From contig NC_057832.1 in assembly GCF_910594005.1 (NCBI RefSeq), positions 103,985,152 through 104,049,151 on the forward strand: DNA of 64,000 bases, given 5' to 3'. The notes beneath the pieces are model-generated. The model was not told where the DNA came from. It searched no databases and was given only the letters and a program-made list of their open reading frames with translations. Shown piece by piece: positions 1 to 11,789 of this stretch. The translations under genes were made by a program, and so were the position numbers. The DNA is from Cervus elaphus. Lineage: Eukaryota; Chordata; Mammalia; Artiodactyla; Cervidae. Position 1 is the stretch's first letter. The number at the start of each line of letters is the position of its first letter.

Positions 1-304
1 CCAGAATCCCTCTCACTAGCATCCATCCTGGCTGAGCGATGTGTGCGCCACCGGGAAAGACTCTGAATTAGAATGATTGTCCAAAGACTACCCGGAAACT
101 AATGCCATCACCATAAAACCCAAGACTGCGAGTCACGTGGCAGAGCAGTTCTCCTGGGTTCCCTTCACTACTGCTCTCCACCTGGGCGCCATTTCCAATA
201 AAATCTCTTGCTTTGTCAGAACGTGTCTCCTCGGACAATTCATTTCCGAGTGTTAGACAAGAGCCCAGTTTCGGGCCCTGGAAAGGGTCCCCCTTCCCTC
301 AACA
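1..304 (+). repeat. Endogenous retrovirus LTR, 3' part (R/U5-like), cut by window edge
   Basis: An AATAAA at 197-202 followed by a T/G-rich stretch and a U5-like end resembles the 3' portion of an ERV LTR of the BTLTR type seen in ruminants. Its left end is outside the window. No gag, pol or env sequence follows on the right, so this is either a solo LTR or the 3' LTR of a copy lying to the left. Confidence 0.5.
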
Positions 305-308
305 ATAC

Positions 309-408
309 CATCCTCATTGTCCCCTTCTCCTCTTGCCTTCAATCTTTCCCAGCATCGGGGTCTTTTCCAATGAGTTGGCTCTTCCCATCAGGTGGCCAAA
401 GTATCAGA
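309..408 (-). repeat. BovB fragment
   Basis: About 100 bp matching the reverse complement of the BovB 3' region, abutting the LTR end. 410-887 next to it is unique sequence in which I see nothing. Confidence 0.7.
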
Positions 409-887
409 TGAAAGGAATAAGATCCAAATTTCATTCACTGTGTACCTTTATATGAGTTGGTACTTGGGAGAGATGGCTGACCAACCAAGAACTGATCTCC
501 AGCTGCTAGCACAAAAGCCAAAGTCCCTTGTGGCTCGAGCATATTGCTATGGAACATGGTCCCTGGTGATGGCAGGCAAGGTGATCTCCAGGAGTGGCTG
601 CGTGACTTTTGCCCCTGTCACTAAGAATCACCTTTACCATGGTCCCAAGGAGACCTAGAAAGCTATTTAGGTCAACAAAGAGTCTCCTTGCCTAGATCAA
701 AATTCTGAGATAATCCTCACATCTCTGGATTATAGTCTAAATGTCGCCTCACCATATTTGCTTCTTCATATGTTTTAACTGATAAGCCCCCATCAGGCCC
801 CTTGGGCGACTGAGCTCCTAGTGCTTATCAACAACAACAGATGAGACAATGACATCTTGACACAGCTTACTTCATTCTTACATCAGA

Positions 888-981
888 ACTACTACTAAAA
901 CAACTTTTTTTGATCTTTGTCATAAACAAGTGGATTTGATATCCTGTTAAACTAATACACAACAGGAAACCATAAGTAATT
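888..981 (+). repeat. Direct repeat, copy A
   Basis: About 94 bp, from actactactaaaa to ataagtaatt, resembling 1224-1319 at roughly 80-85 percent by eye. It lies immediately left of a Bov-tA SINE. Confidence 0.75.
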
Positions 982-1207
982 GACTTCCCTGGTGGCTCAG
1001 TGGGATAGAATCCGCCTGCCAATGCAGGAGATGTGGATTCAATCACTGGGTCGGGAAGATCACCTCCTGGAGAAGGAAATGACAACCCACTCCAGTTTTC
1101 TTACCTGGGAAATCGCAGGCTCAGGGGAGCCTGGCAGGCTGCAGTCCATGGGATCACAAAAGAGTTGGACATGACTTAGCAACCAAACAACACCACCAAC
1201 AACAAAG
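982..1207 (+). repeat. Bov-tA SINE
   Basis: A tRNA-derived head (cttccctggtggctcag), box-B-like region, BovB-derived body and AACAAC-type tail. It sits between two related direct repeats. Confidence 0.85.
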
Positions 1208-1223
1208 TAGAGATCCTTCTAAA

Positions 1224-1319
1224 ACTACTTCTAAAACAACTTTTTTTTTTATATTTGTCATAAACAAGTAGGTCTGAAATCCTACTAAACCAATACACAA
1301 TAGTGAACCACAAGTAATT
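1224..1319 (+). repeat. Direct repeat, copy B
   Basis: Second copy of the segment at 888-981, carrying on rightward without a break into an AT-rich old element (to about 1460) that resembles a hAT-type DNA-transposon relic. Confidence 0.75.
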
Positions 1320-1459
1320 CTAGTAGCCACATTTAAAAAGGTGAAAGAGGTGAAATCAATGTTAATAAAATTAATACTTTAATGAAAAATCTTATTTAAT
1401 CTAATATATCCAAAATATTATTATTAACTTAAACATTTCATTAATATTTAAAAATTTTG

Positions 1460-2670
1460 AGGTGTTTTGTGGCACTTACTAGAGTATACATTACCTGAGG
1501 TCAGGGGCTTCCCTCAGACTTGTATCTTGTACTGTGCTTATCCTAGTGCTTTGCGCATGGTAGGTCCTTCAGAACCACTTGTGGAGTTTAAGGATAAAAA
1601 TCTGGGGTATCCTGTGAGCATAAAGTTGTACCGTGAAAAGGTTAAGAGTATAAAGAACACAGAGAATACTGAGAGATTCATTTGGATTGAGAGAGGGAGG
1701 AGGATGCTAAGAGAGGATCGAACTGGGGGAAGAGTTACACGTGGGGTGCAGCCTGCAGACCCTTGAAAAGCCCCAGAGAAATCAGACACCCGGTGTTACC
1801 TCATTATCACATTAAAGAGCAGGAGCTCCGGTTGACTGCCCTTTGTGGACAGAGATCTGTTTGATCTTATAAAAGAATGTGGGAGAGATGTTTCCTATGG
1901 ATTCTGCAAAACTGCTCTGCATTTTACAGAGAAATCTCTCTAAATTACAAAACAGAAATGAATGTGAAGTGATTAACTACCCCAGACTCCACCAAAAGGG
2001 AAAAAAAAAAAAATAGCAGTAAATAGCTCCGGTAATGGGTTAACCATTGGGAACATTCAAGAGTGAGTTCCATCATCAAGGAAAATAATGAAAGACACAA
2101 GGTGGTCCTTGATCTGGGCAGAAGGTGGCCATTTTAGGAAATCCAGGCTCCCTCTGACCCCATCCTGCCACTATAAAGATTGGTGATTTCATGCTAACAC
2201 CGTTCAAAGAGCACTGTGTGAGAGTGTCACCAATCCATGGAAGAAGAGACCATATCTGCTTTTGAGCCATTTTTTTTTTAAAGGAAACCCAGACGCCCCT
2301 CCCCTGGAGACATACCATTGGCCAGACAAGTGTCATGTGATCATCCTAAACCAGTCACTAGCAAGCAATAGGACTCTGATTGATTGAAATGAGTCAAGGC
2401 CCTCAGTCAGCAAAGGCTGCAGCTGGATAGGGCCAGCCTCCTGGAAGCAGCACTTGGCTGCTGGAAGGCAGGGTTCCTGGGAGAGGTTGAAGTTCTTTTG
2501 GGAAGGAGAGGGTGCAGTGGAGGTTAAGGGAACAGATGTTAGGTCTGCAAGTGGCAAGAAATGCTTTAGCCTGTGTATCAGTTTCTATTTTTACTTATTA
2601 AACTGATCAGCTCTTTTCCTCTAAGAGATTTCAATGGTACTTGATTATATTTCAGTTTTCCATAGGATGC
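1460..2670. other. Intergenic, nothing recognised
   Basis: Unique-looking sequence with only short chance open frames on both strands. No splice-flanked exon or known repeat could be named. Confidence 0.5.
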
Positions 2671-2905
2671 ACAGAATGCGGTGGAAAGAGTGTGGACTTT
2701 GGGGTCAGAGACCTAGGTCAGAGGTCAGAGACCTTATTTTTTTTTTTTTTTTGCTGTACCACCCACTGGCAGTGTGCACTCTTAGGCAAGTCACCTAACC
2801 TCTTAAACTCTGTCGTCTGGCTTGTAAAGTGGAAATAATAATTCCCATTGTTGTGAATATGAAGAAACAGAGTATGTAAAGAACCTAGCATAATGCCTAC
2901 CATAT
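2671..2905 (+). repeat. MIR SINE
   Basis: Core features in order: GTGTGGACTTTGGGGTCAGA, then GGCAAGTCACCTAACCTCT, then GTAAAGAACCTAGCATA. An internal short duplication (ggtcagagacc) and a T run interrupt it. Confidence 0.75.
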
Positions 2906-5700
2906 ACCAAGGGCCCTTATTGTGAAATCCCTTTATCTTTGTTAGAAATGGTGGCAATATAGGGGGACAGCTGCTCCTTAATTTGCTAGGGTTGACATCC
3001 ACTGTTTCTTTTCAAGGGAAACACACAAAATAATTTACAGTTCCACAGTCTTCTGGGAAACAGTGACAGTGAGGTTTTTGTTTTGTTTTGTTGTTTTTTA
3101 ATAAACACTGAGGAAGGGAGGCATCTCAGGCCAGTCTAGCGAATTAGGGGACCCAAACAAAAGGGAAACATTGGCATGCCCTTTGTCTCCTCACTAGAGT
3201 TGACACTGTGGTGGCTAATAGCCCCCTCTGCTTTCCCTTAGCTCTTGGCCCATGGCTCCGTCGTTTGTATCTCTCACATTGTATTACAGAACCCACCCAT
3301 GTTGATCTGTACTTAGTTCAGTTTCTCCTACTAGATCAAGGGTTAGCATAGGCACCTTTTCTTACTTATCTGGTCTCCCTAAGAGAAATTCCAGGAATAG
3401 AAGCTTCCGTTTAGTATGTAAATTCTAAGAGAGACTGCCATTTGTGAACTAAATTGTGACCCCTTTTAGTGCCCTGATGAGGTCATGGGATGTTCATTTT
3501 TGTCTTTAAGGGGAGATTGCAAAGCCAACAGATCGGCCCTCGGAGGAGCCATTAGGAAGGCTAGGAGGGCTGCTGCTCTCACCCACATTTCATTTTGAAT
3601 GGGCTGCCATCTTCTTGCTGAGTCGTTTCTTTCTTATCTCAGCCTCTCTCGAAAGCTGTCTTTTTAACAGTTGCTCCTTGAAAGCAAGTTCTTGTTCCTC
3701 TATTCTAGAAGAGCGGCTCAACATTTATGGAATCAACTCTCTTCGATTTGCTGCTTTTCTCCAAGAGCTTGTGTTTTTCAGACTTCCTTCAAGAAGTATG
3801 TCCAGTTTTTTATACAGTCTTGATTGAGGTTTGGCAAGTGGTAGCGTAGTCCCTATTGGGATTTCCACACATTTCTCATGCTGTGGTATTTCCCCTTCTT
3901 AGATGGTTTGGTTTTTGAATGGTTGAGCTCAGAATTATAACTTTGACAGCCTACAGCTCAGATTCTACAGTCAACTAATTAAAATGCTTATGCTCTTTTG
4001 CTCTCAATAAATACATTAATGGACTTGCTGAACAATGAAATGTATTTCATTTTTGTATTTAATATTGCTAGTCAGGAATTAGATGGGTGGCTAGTCCTGG
4101 CAACATGGGTAGTAGACCAGCATTTGTTTGGTGGAGGGGAAGGAAGGGTGGTAAACATAACTATGCTATAAATCCAAGTCCTTCTCCCCAGGTAAGTTCT
4201 AAATACCACCAGTATTTCAGTGATGGAACTTTCCTAAAGACTTAAAACTAATAGCCACATTGTAATTTGGCATCAACTGGACTTGTCTTTGGCCTTACAT
4301 GATGCTCCTAACCTACCCTTTGAAAGCACCTGATCTTTTTCACAGTAATGGACACCGTGGTGTCCAGTGTTCTCTGCCCTCTGTGTCAAGGTAGGGATCT
4401 GGATGCTGTTTCTTCTTACTCTCCTTCACCTGTCTTCCTACTGCTGGAAATAGTAATGCTGTTTTGCTCATGCCTTTTAGATTCTCAGACATCCCAGTGC
4501 ATTCTTTCCTTTCCCAATCGCCCTCTCTTCTGTTCATCTATTCCTGTCTACGTAATTCAAATGACTGCCTCTTACTACAGTGGCAGCCTCTTCAGTGGGT
4601 AGTGTTGTAAAACAGTACAGATTTTCCCCCCCTTCTTTACTCAGAAAAACTAATGTCTTTTGTGGTCAAAAAGAGAATTAGTAGCAGCTGAAAGTAGAAT
4701 TTCAATGACACTAAAACCTAATTATTATTCAGCTTTAACTTTAAATCCTACCTCCTCTTCTACAAATTCCTATTAATTCATCAGCTAAATAATGAAGCTG
4801 CTACTAAAGATTCTGGCATCCAATTCTCGGCCTGTGCAGGTTTATTGCCAGGGTGAAAAATACTTCGTCTTTTTACTCTCATTTTTTAAAACAAGCCTAA
4901 TGAAAATATAAAATATTGTTTAGGATTTATCTAAGAAGGCTTGGCAGCTTCTGTGAGAAATGGTTGGATGGGGAGATATGAATCAAATTTGAAAGTCCTC
5001 TCTCCCAGCTTCTTAGTCATTATTTGAATCAATATGAACTGATTGGGCATGGAGAAGTTTTCTCCACCTATAGTTATAACTGCAATCCATATCCATTTAT
5101 TTCTTGAAAATATTAACATAAAGAGGAATTTTTGAGGTGGCAAAGTACTGAGAATTAGCCATGTAACCTGATAAGTTGTGAATATTGCCATCCTTGGAAG
5201 GGATTGGATTTACAAACTATCTCACAGGTGGTGCACTGATTACTCTCCTCTGAGGTGTAAACCTGCATCTCTGATAGCTGCTGCCTGGAGGTAGCTGGGG
5301 ATATTTGTAAGTGCAGAAGGACCATCTTATGAATTGAATCAGCAGTGACAGTAGATGGTAGGTGTGGAAAGTGCTGTCATTCTATGGGTGTGCCCAGGAT
5401 TCATCCCTAAGATACAAAATTCTAGGTGTAGTTTACAGAATGATTTGATTCAAGCAGATAGCTAGATAGTGGAGGCCCCTTCTGGACACATTCAGGTTAG
5501 TTCACTAACTAAAGCAGGCTTGGGTGTGGGTTGAGTTTGCCCATTAGATTCAAATGCATAGAAGAGAAGTGAGACAAGGGACGATACAGTTCCTTTGAGA
5601 GGCAACTGAAGGAGCAAGATCAAAAGGAATAGAATACTTGGATAGTCTTATATTTGTACCGTCTCTCATTAACCTCTGATGTATATTATTGATTAAGATA
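2906..5700. other. Intergenic, mostly unrecognised
   Basis: No gene supported. About 3600-3900 may carry, on the minus strand, a decayed lysine-rich coding remnant (see findings). The remainder shows only short chance frames. Confidence 0.4.
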
Positions 5701-5702
5701 AT

Positions 5703-5963
5703 CCAGACTGATGCTGAAGCTGAAGCTCCAATACTTTGGCCACCTGATGCGAAGAACTGACTCATTGGAAAAGACCCTGATGCTGGGAAAGATTGAAGGC
5801 AGGAGGAGAAAGGGACGACAGAGGATGAGATGATTGGATGACATCACCGACTCATGAGTTTGAGCAAGCTCCACGAGTTGGTGATGGACAGGAATGCCTG
5901 GCATGCCGCAGTCCATGGGGTCGCAAAGAGTCGGACATGACTGAGCAACTGAACTGGACTGAA
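5703..5963 (+). repeat. BovB 3' end, 5'-truncated
   Basis: Sense BovB tail ending in the ACTGAACTGGACTGAA-type repeats that terminate this element. 5970-6405 next to it is unrecognised. Confidence 0.85.
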
Positions 5964-6409
5964 GGTAATCCATCCCTGGGTTTACTTCTTATGCCCAAAT
6001 TGTAAATGTAGCTCTATGCTGAATAGTATATAAACAGTGCCTTAGTTGAAGCTATGGAAGGGGACCTTCAGACAGGAACCACAATTACAGAGAGCTGCAG
6101 CTGTGAGGGAAATTCTGACCAGTTTGTTGCTTATCCCCCCCATCCTCTACCTTCCATTGGCCAAAATCCGTGAAAAGACAAAGGACAAGGGATCCAGGTG
6201 ATAGTGTCTGCAGGAATCAGCCATTCCAAGGATACAGAAATGGGAAGGAAACCAAAGGGGCGGGGAGAAATGGAGACTAGCCAGTGTCTATGTCTTACAG
6301 ATTATTAAGCACTGCAGGTGCTCAGTAATGCCTACCCTATAGTCGGTCCCATCTTGTATAGCATTAATGCTCTCTGCTTGAAGAGACAATCTTGTTTTTA
6401 AGGATTGAA

Positions 6410-7700
6410 AAGATTTTAAAAAGTAATAGTGTCTTTTCAACAAATGATGTTGGGAAAACTGGGTGTCCATATGCAAAAGAATGAAGCCGGACCCTTGCTT
6501 AACACCGTATATAAAAATTAACTCAAAATGAATCAAAGACCAAATCATAAGAGCTAAAACTATACAACTATTAAAAGAAAACATAGGACAAAAGTTTTAT
6601 GACATTGGATTTGGCAGTAATTTCTCAGATAAGACACCAAAACACAGATAACAAAAGTAAAAATAGGTAAATTGGACTAAATCAAAATAATAAACTGTGC
6701 ATCAAAGGGTGTAATCAACAGAGTGAAAATGCAGCTCTTAGGATGAAAGAAGATATTTGCAAACCATATATCTGATGAAAGATTAGTATCTAGAATATAT
6801 GATGAACTCCTACAAAGCAACAACAGGAAAACAAGCAATCTGATTTTAAAATGGGCAGAGGACTTGAATAGATATTTCTCAGAAAAAGACATACAAATGA
6901 GCTATAATCACATGACAAGATGCTCAACGTCACTAATCATTAGAAAAATGCAAACCAAAACCCAAGGAGATACAACTTCACACCAATTAGGGTGACTATT
7001 ATCAAACAAAAATAAAACAAACAAAAACCTACAAAATAGCAAGTGTTGGTGAGAATGTGAAGAAATTGAAAAACTTGTGCTCTGTTAGTGGGAATGTAAA
7101 ATGTGCAGCTGCTATGGAAAACAGTGTGGCAGTTAATTAAAACGTTTAAGACAGAATTATCTTATGATCCAGAAAATTCACCCAAAAGAATCTGTGGCAG
7201 GGTCTCTGTACACCCATGTTCATAGCAGCATTATTCACAATAGACAAAATGTGGAAGCAACCCAAGTGTCTCCTGACAGATTAACAGATGCAAAATGTGG
7301 TGTATGCATACTGTGAAATATGATTCAGTCTTAAAGAGGAAGAAAATTTTGATACATGCTACAACGTGGATAATCCTTCAGGACGTTATGCTATGTGAAA
7401 TAAGAAGTCACTAAAAGACATACACCGTGTGATTGTACTTAATATGGTACACCTAGACCAGTCAAATTCATTGAGACAGAAGGTAGAATGGTGATTTCCA
7501 GGGGCTGAGGTAAGGAGCAAATTGGTAAGGGGGGTTATTGTTTGATGGGTATAGTTTTAGTTTTGCACAATGAAAAGAATTATGAGGGTGAATGATTGCA
7601 TGACAGTGTTAATATGCTTAATGCTACAGAATGGTACACTTAAAAATGATTATGATGGTGAATTTTATGCTTTGTGTATTTTACCACAGTTCTTTAAAAG
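6410..7700 (+). repeat. Old L1, ORF2 3' part and 3' UTR
   Basis: Sense-strand sequence similar to the C-terminal part of L1 ORF2 followed by a 3' UTR; the coding frame is broken many times. The frame at 7570-7890 lies across its 3' end and is not a gene. 7700-8340 next to it looks unique. Confidence 0.8.
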
Positions 7701-8559
7701 GCATAGTATAAAGAGCAGCTCAGTACCTAAACAGTTAAAATCAAATTTCTCAAAGATGATTTTTATGCAAAAGAATTTCAGAAAAGCCACAAATCTCTTT
7801 CTGAATGAATTCACAATCAAGATGGACTCTTCGATAACTGGACTTGGTCAGGAACAAAAATCAAAACAGGACAGGGTGAGAGCTGCTTGAGGGAACCTCA
7901 ATAATTAATGAACTTTGAAAAATGCCGGAAGCCTCCATTTATTTGTCATGAAAATACTATGCATATTCAGAGCTGTTTGTATCTGCAAGGCTCTTTACAA
8001 AGCAGATAAATAAATAATTCAGACATAAATTTGCACACCTGGATACCTAATGGCGGTGAGATGCCATAGGTCAGAATCCTAACCTATTCTTCTGATGCTT
8101 ACTGATTCCTATTTTTTTCCAGAAAAGTATGTTGCCAGCATCTTGTGCCTCACTTAAAGGCCCTGTGGCATGACTCAAGGTATGGTTTCTCTTTACCATC
8201 TTCTTTCTACTTTTGAATATAAACTGTTTCCTTTGAAGGGGAAAGTATTTGAAAGCTACCTCTTACCTACTTATACTTTTTCATGCAAGTGTGGCTTTAT
8301 TGTTATTGTTGTTACCATTTCTATGTACATCCTAGACTTTTTAATAATCTTAGTGGTTTGTGTCATCACAGACCTTAGGGAAAGCCAGAGTGCTCCCCAG
8401 ACCAGTGGGGCATGAAATGGAGGCTGATGGTCAAGCCCACTTGGCTGGACAGGTTGATTGGTACTATGATAGTGAAGAATGTGACTTGTTCTTTTTCACA
8501 GACTCCAAAGGACTTCCTTTCCATGCCTTAGTTAGAAACCACCCGTAAGTGTCACCTTC

Positions 8560-9475
8560 TGTGATGGTTAATTTTATATGTCAACTTGACTGGGCCATGA
8601 GGTACCCAGACATTTCAGTTCAGTTCAGTCCCTCAGTCGTGTCCGACTCTTTGTGACCCCATGAACCACAGCACACCAGGCCTCCCTGTCCATCACCAAC
8701 TCCTGGAGTTTACCCAAACTCATGTCCATTGAGCCGGTGTTGCCGTCCAACCATCTCGTCCTCTGTCGTCCCCTTCTCCTCCTGCCTTCAATCTTTCCCA
8801 ACATCAGGGTCTTTTCAAATGAGTCAGCTCTTGTATCAGGTGACCAAAGTATTGGAGTGTCAGCTTCAACATCAGTCCTTCCAGTGAACACCCAGGACTG
8901 ATTCCCTTTAGGATGGACTGGTTGGATCTCCTTGCCGTCCAAGGGACTCTCGAGTTTTCTCCAACACCACAGTTCAAAAGCCTCAATTCTTCTGCACTCA
9001 GCTTTCTTTATAGTCCTACTCTCACATCCATACATGACTACTAGAAAAATGCCCAGACGTTTAGTCAAACGTTATTCTGGGTGCATTTGGGAGAATGTTT
9101 CTGGTTGAGATGAACATCTGAATCAGTAGACTGGATAAAGCACATGGCCTTCCCCAACGTGGGTGAGCCTCGGTCAATCAATCAAAGACCTGAACAGAAC
9201 AGAGACTGAATAAGAGGGAACTTAAGTTGCGGTCGTGAAGAGCTGGACAAGCTGACCAGCTGAGCACACAGTGCTTGTCTGACTGTTGAGCTGGGACATC
9301 TGTCTTCTTCTGCTCCTGGGCTGGAATTGATACCATCAGCTCTCCTGAGTATCCAGCTTGCCAATTTCAGATCTTGGGACTTCCAATCCTCTACAATCAT
9401 GTGAGGCAATTAATATACATCCTGTTGGTTTTGTTTCTCTGGAGAATCCTGACTGATATACCTACCTTGTTGGAA
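8560..9475. repeat. Ancient mammalian interspersed repeat split by BovB
   Basis: A diverged repeat running from tgtgatggttaatttt (about 8560) to ctctggagaatcctgactga (about 9458). Its family I cannot name with certainty. It is interrupted by a BovB insertion at 8616-9051. Confidence 0.6.
8616..9051 (-). repeat. BovB, 5'-truncated, with target-site duplication
   Basis: Antisense BovB 3' end. It is flanked by cccagacattt (8605-8615) and cccagacgttt (9052-9062), an 11-bp target duplication with one mismatch. The frame at 8625-9068 is a fragment of its reverse-transcriptase ORF. Confidence 0.88.
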
Positions 9476-9533
9476 AGATCTGTAGCTTCTCTTTTGGCCT
9501 TTATAGAGCAAAGATTTGGGTTTAAAACAAAAT

Positions 9534-9812
9534 TATTTACTTACTTACTGGCTGCACTAGGTCTTCATTGCTGCATGAAGGCTTTCTCTAGTTGGGGCGA
9601 ACGGGTGCCACTCTTCATTGCAGTGCACAGGCTTCTCCTTACTGTGGCTTCTCTTGTTTTGGCACATGGGCTCCAGGTGCAAGAGCTTCAGTAGTTGTGG
9701 CCTGTGGGTTTGGTTGCCCTACTGCATGTAGAATCGTCCCAGACCAGGGGTTGAACATGTGTACCGTGCATTGGCAGGCGGATTCTTTACCATCGGACCA
9801 CCAGGGAAGTCC
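9534..9812 (-). repeat. CHR-2-like tRNA-derived SINE
   Basis: Antisense element: its reverse complement begins ggacttccctggtggtcc and shows the tRNA-derived head typical of cetartiodactyl CHR SINEs. Confidence 0.8.
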
Positions 9813-9949
9813 AAAGTTTTGTTTTTGATGGAGGATAGTACTGACAGTAGCAAAGGCCAATATGAAAATAATCCCCTGAATCAGGGTCAGAAGACAAAGA
9901 TTCTATATTCAATCTATTACTAGCCAGTTGGGTGAGACTGTAGGCAATT

Positions 9950-11398
9950 CATGCACTATATGTTAACTTTTGCTGCCTTTCAAACCATCCCAGACATTAG
10001 TGGCTTGACACAACCATGTATTCGTTCTTTTTTTTTTTTTTTTATATCATTTTTTTTTTATTAGTTGGAGGCTAATTACTTCACAACATTTCAGTGGGTT
10101 TTGTCATACATTGATATGAATCAGCCATAGATTTACACGTATTCCCCATCCCTATCCCCCCTCCCACCTCCCTCTCCACCCGATTCCTCTGGGTCTTCCC
10201 AGTGCACCAGGCCCGAGCACTTGTCTCATGCATCCAACCTGGGCTGGTGATCTGTTTCACCATAGATAGTATACATGCTGTTCTTTTGAAACATCCCACC
10301 CTCACCTTCTCCCACAGAGTTCAAAAGTCTGTTCTGTATTTCTGTGTCTCTTTTTCTGTTTTGCATATAGGGTTATCGTTACCATCTTTCTAAATTCCAT
10401 ATATATGTGTTAGTATGCTGTAATGTTCTTTATCTTTCTGGCTTACTTCACTCTGTATAATGGGCTCCAGTTTCATCCATCTCATTAGAACTGATTCAAA
10501 TGAATTCTTTTTAACGGCTGAGTAATATTCCTGGTGTATATGTACCACAGCTTCCTTATCCATTCATCTGCTGATGGGCATCTAGGTTGCTTCCATGTCC
10601 TGGCTATTATAAACAGTGCTGAGATGAACATTGGGGTGCACGTGTCTCTTTCAGATCTGGTTTCCTCAGTGTGTATGCCCAGAAGTGGGATTGCTGGGTC
10701 ATATGGCAGTTCTATTTCCAGTTTTTTAAGAAATCTCCACCCTGTTCTCCATAGCAGCTGTACTAGTTTGCATTCCCACCAACAGTGTAAGAGGGTTCCC
10801 TTTTCTCTACCTCCTCTCCAGCATTTATTGCTTGTAGACTTTTGGATAGCAGCCATCCTGACTGGCGTGTAATGGTACCTCATTGTGGTTTTGATTTGCA
10901 TTTCTCTAATAATGAGTGATGTTGAGCATCTTTTCATGTGTTTGTTAGCCATCTGTATGTCTTAGTTCATTCTTTTTCGAGTTGACTGAGTAGTTCTTCT
11001 GGCTTGGTTTCTGCTAAGTTCCCTCAGGAATCTTGGATCAGTTGGTAGGTCTGCCGCTGGTACTGGGTGATCAAGGCTGGCTTCATTTGCATGGCTGGCA
11101 ATGGGAGGAGCTGACCAAGGCCCCAGAGAACTAGGTCATTGTTTCTCTTTATCTAGCAGGCTGGCCCTGGCTTCTTCACAAGGGTAATCACATTATCCCA
11201 AAGCCTTAGCACTTTCAAGTCTCTGCTGGTGCACCACTTGCTCCTGTTCTGTTGGCCAAAATGAGCTGCATTGGCCATGCCCAGATTCTAGGAGTGGAGA
11301 AGGAGGCTCTACCTCTTGACAGGAGGGGCTAAAGTCACATAGCAAGGCATGTGGACAGGGATAAGAACTGGTGGCCATATTTACAGTCTACCACACTG
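9950..11398 (+). repeat. Ancient repeat (unnamed family), copy 1, split by L1
   Basis: The left part (ccagacattagtggcttgaca) and the right part (from about 10974 to gtctaccaca) belong to one old element, related to sequences at 41690-41880 and 50930-51395. Confidence 0.5.
10027..10973 (-). repeat. Ruminant L1, 5'-truncated
   Basis: A poly(T) at 10030-10046 marks the 3' tail; the rest is antisense L1 3' UTR and ORF2 C-terminus. The minus frame 10485-10952 still reads WKQPRCPSADEWIRKLWYIY-like ORF2 sequence. It split an older repeat whose halves lie at about 9950-10026 and 10974-11398. Confidence 0.88.
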
Positions 11399-11574
11399 AG
11401 TCAGTCAATTTCACATTCATTTAATTCCCTCTGTAATCCTGGGAGGCAGGCATGAGGACTGGCTTGGATTAGCCAGGTCTAACTCTGAAGCAGTCTTGTT
11501 AGACCCTTTGAATGCGGGTTTGTGTCTTTTTATTTTTTTGGCAGTTCTGAGATAGGCATCCTGCTAACTTTTTT

Positions 11575-11780
11575 ATATTTATTTATTTTTGGCTGTACCC
11601 AGTGTTAGTTGGGACACACAACTAGCACAGCATGCAGGACCTTTTGTCGGCTCTGTAGTTGTGGCAGGCAGGCTTAGTTGCCCCAGGACATGTGGGATCT
11701 TAGTTCCCCAACCAGGGTTCAAACCTGTGTCCCCTGCATTGGAAAGCGGGTTATTAACCACTGGACTACGAGGGAAGTCG
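11575..11780 (-). repeat. CHR-2-like SINE
   Basis: Antisense tRNA-derived SINE; the reverse complement starts cgacttccctcgtagtcc. Confidence 0.8.
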
Positions 11781-11789
11781 TGGCATCCT

